Origin: Vanrija pseudolonga
Lineage: Eukaryota > Basidiomycota > Tremellomycetes > Trichosporonales > Trichosporonaceae
Length of the DNA stretch: 64,000 nt
Assembly (NCBI RefSeq): GCF_020906515.1
Contig: NC_085854.1
Coordinates: forward strand, 496,001 to 560,000
Direction: 5' to 3'
Of the stretch, positions 42,014 to 51,579 are shown piece after piece. Numbering within the stretch: position 1 is the stretch's first letter; each line of letters starts with the position of its first letter. A program made the position numbers and the translations under genes. Under the pieces are notes generated by a model. It saw only the letters and a list, made by a program, of their open reading frames with translations, had not been told where the DNA came from and ran no database searches.

Positions 42014-45000
42014 ATGTCGCTCGGAACGCACCCCCCCTCGCCGCCGTCGCCCACCATTGCGCGGCACCACGACCCGCGGCACCTCGTGCACGGGCACAGC
42101 ATGCTCGCGCCTACCCCGCCGTCCCGCGAGCACTCGTTTGGCTCGTTTGCCCTCGGGCGCCGCTCGAGTCATACCCCCGCCGCCGCCGCGCCTCCTGCGC
42201 CAGTGCCAGCCTCAGCGCCCATGGCCCAGTCGCTCTCGTACGCGGGCCACCAGCCAGAGCTCGCAGCGTCCCCGAAATCAGGCTTCCTCGGCGGATCGGT
42301 CGACCGCAGCGCTAGCCTCCCCCCAGTGAGGAGGCAGGGCAGCCACGGCGACCGCGCGAGCTCGACCGCCGCGTCGTCGGCGTCGGGGTCCAAGAGCTCG
42401 AGCTTCATCGGCACGCCTAGACTCCTCTCTCGCCGCGGCTCGCAGCGCGACAAGGCCGCCGCTCCCGTCGTCGTCCCCGCCTCCGCTGTCCGCTCAAACT
42501 CGGTCAAGGGCAAGACGCTTGACGACGGCGCGGCGACCAACGGCGGCCGATCGCCGTCGTCAGAAACAGAAGTGTAAGTCGGCTGGTGCATCGTCGCGCC
42601 GATGAAGCGTCGCCTCGACGGCACTCTCGATCGACACCGTAGCTGACATTGCAGGATCGAGACCCCGCAGCTCAGGATGGACCGCGACCCCGAGACGGGG
42701 CGCAAGATGATCAACCAGTACCTGGTGGGTGTCGACCAAAATCTGCAGAGCGAGAGCGCCGAGCGCGTCGAGCAACGGCTGACACACTGGGCACAGGTGC
42801 TTCAGGAGATTGGGTCTGGCACGCACGGTCGCGTCCGCCTTGGTCGTGATGTCTTTGAAGCGGGCGATGCCGACATTGACCCAGCATCACCCTCTGGGCC
42901 CGGTCTCTATGTAAGGCTTGCTTGTGTGTGTGGATGGGGCCGGTGCTGATCCCTCTAGGCGATCAAAATCGTCGACCGCAACCCACGACAGAAACGACTA
43001 AACGCCCTGGGCCGTAACCGTGGAGCAGGGCGCACTGATGGGGGCAAGCTCGTTGCCGAGAATGAGTAAGTAGTAAGGGCTCTGCGACACACAACTCTGA
43101 CACCACATAGGATCCGCAAGGAGCTCGCAATCTTCAAGAAGGTCCACCACCCCAACGTTGTGCGCATGAAGGAGATAATCGACGACCCCGAGTCGAGCAA
43201 GATCTTCATGGTGCTCGAGTACTGCGACGGTGGCGAGATTGTCTGGAAGCTACCGAGTGGCGGACCTGCCTTGACGGTTGCCCAAACCCGCAACATCTTT
43301 CGGGATACGTTGCTCGGTTTGGAGTACCTACACCACCAGGGCATTATTCATCGAGACATCAAGCCTAGCAACCTTCTCTATTCCGGCGGCAAGGTCAAGA
43401 TCTCCGATTTTGGTTGCTCCCACTTCTCGGAGGCGCTACTTGCGGCCGCCGCTGGTGGCGAGGAGTCGTATGTCAATGACGTCGAGTTGGCGAAGACTGC
43501 AGGCAGTCCAGCCTTCTTCGCGCCAGAAATGTGCTACTCTGAAGTCCAGGACAAGCAAGAGCCCCAGGAGACGGTGCCGACGTTTACGATCCGGCCACCA
43601 TCGACGCTTGTCGACGACCATGGCGAGAGGAGAGTCTCCACCGAGGCTGTTCCATACTCGCCTGGGCGCGGCTTGCCAAAGCCGCTCGTCACTGCCGATC
43701 CTCAGCGCGGGGCAGTGTCGAGGTCACAGTCGGCTGCGACGATTCCCACCAAGCCACGGCACCCCATCACCAACGCTATTGATGTGTGGGCATTGGGCGT
43801 CACGCTCTACTGCTTGCTCTTTGGAAAGACGCCCTTCGACGCGCCAAACGAGTACCTCCTGATGCAGGTCATCCCGACCGCGCAGTACGATGTTCCATCG
43901 ACGATGGGAAGCGATCACCTGCGGACAAGCGGCCCCGCCGAGCCCCAGGAGGCCAAGGAAGCGCTCGACTTGCTGTCCCGTCTGTTGGAGAAGGATGCCA
44001 CGAAGCGCATCACTCTCGACCAGGCCAGGCACCACCCATTCACCCTGCGCGGCTTGTCCGATGCCTCGGCCTGGCTTGCCAGCACCGACCTCCGGAACCA
44101 GTCGTTTGTGACAGTCACCAATGACGAGGTCGCCGCAGCGGTTACCCGCGGAAGTAGCTTCCGCGAACGCCTCAAGCGCAGCATGAAGTCGCTCTCGAAC
44201 CGATTCGGCTTCCTACACGGAAGGAACAGGAGCGGAAGCGTTGCCGATACTGGGAGCGATAAGGGCGATCATTCTGGAACAGAAACGGGTGGTCGCCGCG
44301 TCGCATCCGGAAACGACGCCGTCGGGGCTGCCGGCTCGGACGGCGCCTCAGCCCCCGCACCTAGCGCTCTGGCCCGGAGACTCTCGCTGTTGTCGCGCGA
44401 TCGGTCGCGTGCCGAATCACCGCGTCCAAGCGTGTCCCATGCACTTCCCGCCCATGTGGACACAAGCCCCCCGCACGGGCCGTACGATGGCGGCCGCCAC
44501 CTCGTACCTCCGACCGGCACTTCGTCAGCCGAAGCGACGCCACGCCAGATGCCTTCCATGTCGTCGCTGGACAAGTTCAAGCTGGAAGCGTCGTCGTCGT
44601 CGTCGCCCCCAGGCATGGTGCGTCGCCCGTCGCTGGACATTGTTGAGCCACGTCCCCGCTCAGGGTCGAATGCGTCGTCGTCTGCTGGCTCGTTGCTTGG
44701 TGCCTTCCAGCGCAACATTTTCGGCCGCGACGGCCTCAACAGATCGTCTCGGAGCATTAGAAGCAACAATGGTCGCCACAAGGCTGGCTCGGCGGAGGAC
44801 GACGACGGTGCCGTGGCGCTTGGCACTTCGGTCGGCTCTCAGCCGTCGGCGTTTGGCGTCGGGTCGGAGATCCTCCGCGGGCACAGCTACGATGACTTCC
44901 CCCGTCGGCAGAGCCTCGAGACGTTTGAGAGTGGGTCGCCGTCGTCGAGAAACCTCGCGCCGAGCCCCGACCGCTTTGGTAGCGGTTACGAGCCGCGATT

Positions 45001-45844
45001 CCGTGGAGCAGAGGTCAGCAATGGCTACAGCTTGCGGCGTGGCTCGACCCTCAGCGAGGACATTCGCCCCGTCATGGAGGACGAGGAGGTCGACTTTGAC
45101 GGCGATATGCCCGACTCTGATGACGAGCACTGCTCCGAGGACGAGTACGACTTGCCACTTGCGAGGGACAGTTTCGGCAGGAAAATAGGTGGAAGCCACC
45201 CAAGCAGCTTCCAGGCGATCCCTACCTCCACCGCCGACCGCAACCTGTCGCACTCGGCTTCGGACCTTGCCAACCGTGCCCGCTCGCCGTCCGACTCGAT
45301 CCTGCAGCGCGTGTCGCCTCCCAACTCGCGCGAGATGCCGGCAATCTTTGCGCCGGCCTACGGGCATGTGCTGTCCGACTCTGCCGCCCCGCCGCCGCCG
45401 CGAGCTCCCCAGCCACAGTCGCAGGCGCAGTCTCTCCTCCGCTCCGGGGGTGGCGTCGATGTTGGCCGACTCCCAGCCGCATCGAGCAGCCCACATGGAA
45501 GCCCGAAACGCGTCCCGCCGTCGGCGTACCGCGCCAAGTCGCCCCTCGGCGTCATTCCCCCGGCGCGCTCGCACTCGTCTCCGCCACCTACGACGACGCC
45601 CAACACTGTTTACCTTGACAACTCTGCCGACTCGTCGCCGACCCCGACGCCTGCTGGGTCTGCTGTTCCCCTAGCGCACCCCACCCCGGCCCCGGCCGCG
45701 GCTTCCCTCTCGCCGTCGGCACCCGACCGCTTTGCCGACGCCGAGGAAGACGACGATGACGGCCTCGTGCTGGGCCCTCGCCGTGGACGCAAGGGCAGTG
45801 TTCTGAGCCGCAAGTCGAGCGTCATGAGCCGCAGCCCGCACTAG
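42014..45844 (+). CDS. CaMKK-type Ser/Thr kinase (Ssp1/Sak1/Tos3-like)
   Basis: Four exons (42014-42573, 42655-42910, 42959-43065, 43111-45844; introns 81, 48 and 45 nt) give 1218 aa. The kinase domain spans about residues 225-590: glycine loop GSGTHGRVRLG, lysine in YAIKIVDRN, an Arg/Pro-type insert (RNPRQKRLNALGRNRGAGRT) as in CaMKKs, IHRDIKPSN, DFG (ISDFGCSHF) and AGSPAFFAPEM. It lies between a Ser/Ala-rich N-terminus and a very long Ser-rich tail with an acidic patch (EDEEVDFDGDMPDSDDEHCS). An insert of about 75 residues separates the APE region from DVWALGVTLYCLLFGKTPFD. The family phosphorylates the activation loop of AMPK/Snf1. An earlier in-frame ATG at 41984 would add 10 residues, and 42014 has the better context (GGCC before ATG). 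Confidence 0.88.
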
Positions 45845-46280
45845 GATCATCCCTATCTATCCACACCACCACCACTACACCACCACCACCGCCACCACTA
45901 TCATCACGCCCACACGGCATACACTGTACTTTTCGCACGGTTTAGACATAGACGCATTGTGAACACACAAAAATATCACGCCATTGGTCCTGCTACCTCA
46001 TCTTACCGCATCCATAGGCCCACGGGCGATGTACAAGTACATGTTGAGTGCGAGCAGCGAGCGTGCGAGCGCAGCGAGCGCCGAGTGGCGAGGGAGTCAA
46101 GAGCTAAGCTGGGCGTCACACCATGAGCCACACCTCTCAGACTGCACACTCTCCGGCAATGTAACAACCACAGCCGGCCGACGGCCGCCACAACGCAACA
46201 TGTGTACATGCGATGCGAGACTATGTGTCCGGGGTAGTATAGTCCAAGATTATAGAGTGCTATAGCAGGGCTTGGAGGGC
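45845..46280. other. intergenic region between convergent genes
   Basis: 3' flanks of the kinase and of the Kre9/Knh1-like gene. It starts with an ACC/ACT-rich tract (45863-45900) and contains one copy of the GAGCGCAGCGA core (46067-46077). Confidence 0.55.
46067..46077 (+). repeat. GAGCGCAGCGA core between convergent genes
   Basis: Same 11-base core (one base different) as the hairpin at 39866-39888, preceded by the same arm GCGTGC in the opposite sense. The right arm (GCGCCG) is not complementary, so the hairpin is weaker here. Confidence 0.45.
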
Positions 46281-47210
46281 TTAGAGCGCCGCAGCGAGGG
46301 CAGCGACGGCAACAGCAGCGAGGGCGGGGACGGCGATCTTGTCGCCAGACGACGGCTTGGCCGACGCGCTCGCGCTCGCGGAAGCACTGCCGCTGGCAGC
46401 ACCGCTCGCGGCGCCGGATCCGCTCGGCGCAGCGGTGCCAGTCGCACTGCCGCTGCCGCCAGTGTTGCTCGCGCCTCCGGCCGACGGCGAGGCCGTCAGA
46501 CACGCCGTGCTGGTGCCCTTCTGGACTACGCTGGCGGCGGAGAAGACGGTCGCGCCGGTCCCGTCCGTGAGCTTGATCGTGCTGCGCGGGGGTGTTAGCG
46601 CGCGTCTTGTCCTTGGTCCTGGGCAGTGGCGACTGCGGCTGCTGCGGCCCCGCGAACAACCAAACAAACAGTCCCACGCCCCTCGCCCGCTCGGCTGCCT
46701 GCGGCAGCCTCGCGGACTCGGCACTTACACATTCGTCCCCGCCTCGAGGTTGACCACCCACGTAGCCACCGTCGTGTCCTGCTGCGGGAAGGTGACGAGC
46801 GCCTGGGCGCTCGGCTGGCCCGCGGGGATGACGGCGGGGTAGTAGGGCGGCGTGCCGGCCGACCACGAGAGCTGGACGGGCTGGCATTGGACTAGGGAGG
46901 CCTGCGCGAGGAGCGTTAGCGACGAGCGGGGGGTGGGGGGGTGGGTGGTGGGGGCGGGTGGTGGCCACCGAACAGCCGCGGCGGCGGGGTGGGTGGTGGC
47001 AGAGCTAGACCGCAGAGCCAGTGCTGGCTGCGCCAGCGCTGCAAGACTCGCCGCAGCCAGTGTGTGCCAGTGTTGTTCCCCATCACTCCCCATCGAACCC
47101 AGACCCGTACCCTGCGCCGGCCTTCGACCTCAGGTCGCACTCACCGGCGAGTTGACGGTCAGCGCTGCTGCCGACGAGAGCAGCGCGAGGGCGGTAGCGA
47201 GCGTGAGCAT
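46281..47210 (-). CDS. Kre9/Knh1-like Ser/Thr-rich GPI-anchored wall protein
   Basis: Three exons (47145-47210, 46729-46901, 46281-46581; introns 243 and 147 nt) give 179 aa. A signal peptide (MLTLATALALLSSAAA) is followed by LTVNSPASLVQCQPVQLSWS, then GTPPYYPAVIPAGQPSAQAL and FPQQDTTVATWVVNLEAGTN. This is a single Ig-like module of the Kre9/Knh1 N-terminal family, with the usual single Cys in the first strand and ACL at the end (GTSTACL). A Ser/Ala/Gly-rich stalk and a hydrophobic C-terminus (IAVPALAAVAVAALAAAL) indicate GPI attachment. Proteins of this family are cell-wall or plasma-membrane glycoproteins of uncertain role, and Kre9 itself affects beta-1,6-glucan. The first intron falls between the first and second strands of the module. 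Confidence 0.85.
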
Positions 47211-48614
47211 TGTGCAGTGAGTGGGCAGTGGGCAGGAGGGAGAGAGTGAGTAGAAGAAAGAGAGAGTGAATCGACGACGGGTGGAGCGCTGCTCTTGGCT
47301 CTTGGCACCACGTCTTAAGGTCGGCCAGCCGCAGTCGCCGCCGCCGCAGTTGTGTCGCATCGCCCTGCTGCCGTGCCGTACAGCTCGCATTTCGCAGCAT
47401 GCTGCTGGCATTCACACGCCGCTAGCGCGTTTGCTTGCTGGGCGTGGGGCGTGGTACGCTGCGAGTTTGCGCTGCTTTACGTGTCCGGGCAAGATGAGCA
47501 GCGTGGCCAAGTCTACTTCACTAGCTTGCTCGGCGTGCGCGAGTCGCGTCGTTGCCCGACGCGACGAGCGAGACTGGGAATGTAAAGGCGCCGCCTGCTG
47601 CGACGCCACGATGTCTTGTTTGCCTTGATGCCCACGCCCTGAGGGGCTGGCTGCTGCGAAGGTGGGATCGATTGAGAGGTGAGCGGTAAGCAGCAAGCAA
47701 GAGGAATGTCAGCGACAAGCAATTGTGCACACTGCATGGCCGACGATATGACGCACGCCGCCGCCGACATGAGTAACAAGGGGAAGAGAGGGGTATCAGT
47801 GTGCCTGAGAACGACGACGACGATACAACAACAACAACACCCACCCCCATCACCAATAGCGGGACGGTCATGGTTTCCCCGGCGGCACTCACGCATGGGC
47901 GTCGTGTGGAGATGGCGGCTTGACGCGCGGCGCGACGCGAACAACAACAACAGCATAAACCACCACATGCCAGATCCGCGGGACTGCTAGCAGGCTCGGT
48001 TTGTTCGTTTCGGGCCGTTACTCGCCCGCTTGGCCCACCTCTTGTTCCGGCGACTACGGCGACACCAACCGTGACGGCTATCCGCGTTAATTTACTTACT
48101 GGAATGCTCGATGTCGGAGAAAGAGGGAAACGAGTAAAGCGAGATGGCGCGCGGCGCGCGGTAGGTGCGTCGATGTGCGTGTCTCTACGGCAGACAGCGA
48201 GGGATCTGGCACCTGGAACCCCCTGGTCGTCGCGCTCAGACCTCGTCTCGCCTCGAGGCTTTAAAGTATATCCTGTCTTGACGCTGCAACTCGTTGCATC
48301 ATTGACTTTGACGCGACAAGCGAGCCAAGACCCCCTCGCATAACTATCTAGCTACCTACCCCCAAGCCATCGCCCCAGCCATCGTCGACACCCGACGACA
48401 CACACACACACCGCGACCCACCGCTCAGACCGCGCCACGCCGCCACCGAACCGTGCAGAGAGAGTCCGTCGGAGACGCTGCGTGCTGCCGGCAGCCAGCG
48501 AGCGACAGCAACAGCGCAACGCAAAGCTGCTGCTACTGCTCAAATCTATCTCGTCACTCGTCTCGTCTCTCACCTCTCCCTGCGCTACAGCAGCACCAGC
48601 CCGCGCCAACAACA
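47211..48614. promoter_or_regulatory. upstream region shared by the Kre9-like and methyltransferase genes
   Basis: 1.4 kb between divergent start codons. An ACAACAACAACA-type tract lies near 47825-47840, and 48370-48600 is a C-rich leader for the methyltransferase gene. No gene recognised. Confidence 0.5.
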
Positions 48615-51304
48615 ATGGGCCGGCCAAAAACCCCCATCAAGTTCGGCATCTTCGGCCACTCGAGCGGCGGCGGCAGCCACCACGGCGGAGGGCACGACTC
48701 GGCGGCGGCGTCGGCGGCCACGTCCCGCGCGAGCTCGGTCCACTCGGGACACCAGCCGAGCGTGTACTCTGCCTTTGCGCACCCGCTGCCGTCGACACCG
48801 CCGACGCCGGCGCCAGTGCCAGGGCCGACGCCAGCGCTGAGCGTCAAGACGGCACCGCCGGCGCTGCTGAGCGTCAAAGGCGTGCCGCAGGGGTGGACCG
48901 ACGACCTGTCCGTCGCGCTGCCGGTGCCCGTCGTCCTCCCCCCAACCCCCGTGCCGGGCCAGTTCCCGCCGTCGGCGCCAAGCGTCGCAGTGTACGCGGG
49001 CGGCAAGGCAAAGGGCTCGGCGGTGAACCCCGGCGCTGCGTGGGCCGCGTGGGAGCGCGAGCACCTCGCGGCGGCGAGCCGCAGCGAGGCCGAGTTGGGA
49101 GGGGGCGGCAGCAGCAAGCGGCGCGGCGCATCTGGCACGCTTGCCAGCCTCACCCCCCGTGCGGCCCCCGGCGCAACGAGCAAACATGTCTCGGACGGCG
49201 CGGTCGACCCCGACCGCCGGCACCACGACCACAGCAGCAACCTGTTCGGCAGCCTGAGCCGGCGCGCGTCGCGCATGGCGAGCCTGCGCGTGCCCCGCAG
49301 CACAGCCCTTGGAAGCGAGGGTACGCCTGATGTGGTCAAAGGAAGCAGTCGCAGCTCAAGTACTGACCAGCAACAAGCACAAGCACATGCCTCGAGCTCG
49401 ACGGTCGCACTGAGCAGCTGGAAGAGCGTGCGCCGCAGCGTCGCGGACGCGAGCAGCGCAGTGTCGCAGTACTACCACACGCACAGCCACTCGCCGCAGA
49501 GCAGCCACTCGTACTCTGTGCTCGCGAGCGGCGGCTCTGTCGGGGGAATTGGCGCGGCTGTGGCCGCGGGGCTGCCGCCGTCCCCGTGCCCGTCGTCCCC
49601 GGGCATCGCGGTACGGCCATTACCGACGGCGAGTGCGACAGCGACACCGGTACACGCGCCGAGCCCTCTGCCGCCTACGCCGCGCTCGCCGCCCCACTCG
49701 CCGCGCATCGCGCCGGTGCTCCTGCCGGCCACGCCGCCAGCCTTTGGGAGCAACAAGAGCGCGAAAGGACGCGGCAGGCCACACACGACGGGCGGGAGCT
49801 CGGGCCACACGTGGTCCTCGTCGGGGGCGTTCGCGTCGGCCGGCTTTGCTGCCCCGTTCGGCATGCTCTCCACCGCGCCGACGGAGAGCGAGGCGTCGGT
49901 CGCGACGAGCGGCACGGATTTCTCCAACCTCTTCACCAGGGCGCGCGAGGGGTCCACGCGTACCTCGCAGAGCGTGCACCATTACCGCCCGAGCGACATC
50001 AGCCTCGACTGCGCGACGCCAACGACGACCGAGGCGTTTTCGAGTTGGGAGACCAGCGCGCCCGTGTGCGAATCGCCGGCTGTGCTCTCCGCCGAGGGGG
50101 CCGCCGCGATGCCCCTGCTCCCCGCGACACAGGAGGGGTGGTACGAGCCCCCGACGCCGCGCGGCGCAGGCGGCGTGCGCCGCATCTGGCGCGCGGCGGA
50201 CGGGCGCGAGGTCCGCGCGATCTACAAGGTGGGGTATGAGCGCGCCGTGCTGGACCTCGAGGCGCGGCTACATGAGACGATGTACGAGGTGGCCAACGGG
50301 CGCCACTCTTTCGTCGACGCCGACGAGCCGGGCTTGGTGCTGGATGTGAGTCTGCAGTGGCAGCGGCGCTGACGACAGCTCGGAACAGGCACCGGCCTGT
50401 GGCCCATCTCCGCGGCGCTCCAGTGGCCCGAGACGAACATTGTCGGCGCGGACATTGTGCCCGTCCAGATCGACCTCGACAGCCTTGTGGCGGCAGAGGT
50501 GCGCGCAAGAACCAGCAGCGCCGGCACGGCCGCCGGCGCGGGCATGTGGGCGAGTGTCGCGAGCAGGATCAAGTTTGAGCAGTATAATTTGTGAGCGGGG
50601 CGTTGCCGAGCGCGCGCAGCGCAGCGCGCGAGGCACCTCCACCTGATCTGATCCCAGCTAACAGCCGCAGCCTCGACGGCCTGCCGTACCAGTGCAACAC
50701 GTTCGACATGGTGCACATGCGCTTCCTGGGCCTCGGGGTGCCCGAGACGCGGTGGGCCGAGCTGCTCGACGAGGCGATGCGGGTGCTGAAGCCGGGGGGT
50801 GTGCTCGAGGCAAGTGTCTTCCTCTCTTCGCCACTAACTCGCGCCCAGATCGTCGAAATGTCGTTCGAGGCCCCGCCCACCGCCCCGCCCTCGGTATCCA
50901 ACACGTTCTCCTCGCTCCTGCTAAGCGACTACGTGCAGCCCAACCCGCTCTTCGCACTGCAGCTGCACCTGCCGGCGACGCACGGCGTGGCGGCGGGCGC
51001 CACGCGGCCAGTGTTCAGCGACACGTTCGCGCCGCCCAGCGGCAACATGTTTGCGCCGGACAATGCGCCCGGCGCGCTCGCCGACGCGGCCATGACGTGG
51101 ATCCGCAGCGCGCTAGAGTACAAGGGCACGGCGTTCGTCAAGGCTTCGCGTACGGCCGGGAGCGACGGCGACCGCGCTGGTCGCGTGCTCGCCGAGATCA
51201 ACCCCGCCCGCTGGCCGTACACTCCCCCCGAGAGCCCCGCCGAGACGCCCACAGAGGGCACGCGTATCTCGCTCGCGGCGTGGGTTGTCCATAAAGAGAT
51301 CTAG
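48615..51304 (+). CDS. class I SAM-dependent methyltransferase with long disordered N-terminus
   Basis: Four exons (48615-50345, 50379-50590, 50665-50809, 50849-51304) give 847 aa. The first 530 residues are low complexity (Ser, Ala, Pro, Gly, His) with no domain. The methyltransferase begins near residue 540 (RRIWRAADGREVRAIYKVGY). Motif I VLDLGTGTGLWPI is assembled across a 33-nt intron. NIVGADIVPVQID is the acidic motif II, NTFDMVHMRFLGLG motif IV and EAMRVLKPGGVLE motif V/VI. These are the blocks of the basidiomycete and ascomycete LaeA-like methyltransferase group, whose substrates are mostly unknown. The third intron (50810-50848) starts with GC instead of GT and is 39 nt, so its retention would add 13 residues in frame. 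The gene converges on trehalase. Confidence 0.82.
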
Positions 51305-51579
51305 GTTGATCGTAGATCATCATCATATTCATAGTTTAGTTCTGGGTTTGCATATGGATTATGTGACATTGGTGCCACTCATTGACGCCAGCCAGCCACA
51401 CCTTGCTGCCGCCTACAAGTCTGCTTGCCCCACCCTCCCTCCTCTCGTGCTCGCTGCGCTCGCACTCGCGTCACACAATGCTCCATCGGTACAATCTACA
51501 CACGCTTCCGGCTACTGTTGCCGTTGATGTAAAACGTTCTATGGTGAGGCTGCCGCCTTCAATGCTACTACAAAGAGTC
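51305..51579. other. short intergenic region between convergent genes
   Basis: 275 bp holding the 3' ends of the methyltransferase and trehalase genes, plus a copy of the TCGCTGCGCTC hairpin core at 51452-51462. Confidence 0.55.
51452..51462 (-). repeat. TCGCTGCGCTC core with GTGC/GCAC arms
   Basis: The core on the + strand (51452-51462) is flanked by GTGC (51448-51451) and GCAC (51463-51466). On the minus strand it reads GAGCGCAGCGA, identical to the core at 46067-46077. Confidence 0.5.

Noticed and set aside
50389-50590. Use of the CAG at 50388 as acceptor in the methyltransferase
   Set aside because: It shifts the frame and destroys the LGTGTG motif, whereas the acceptor at 50378 rebuilds it exactly.
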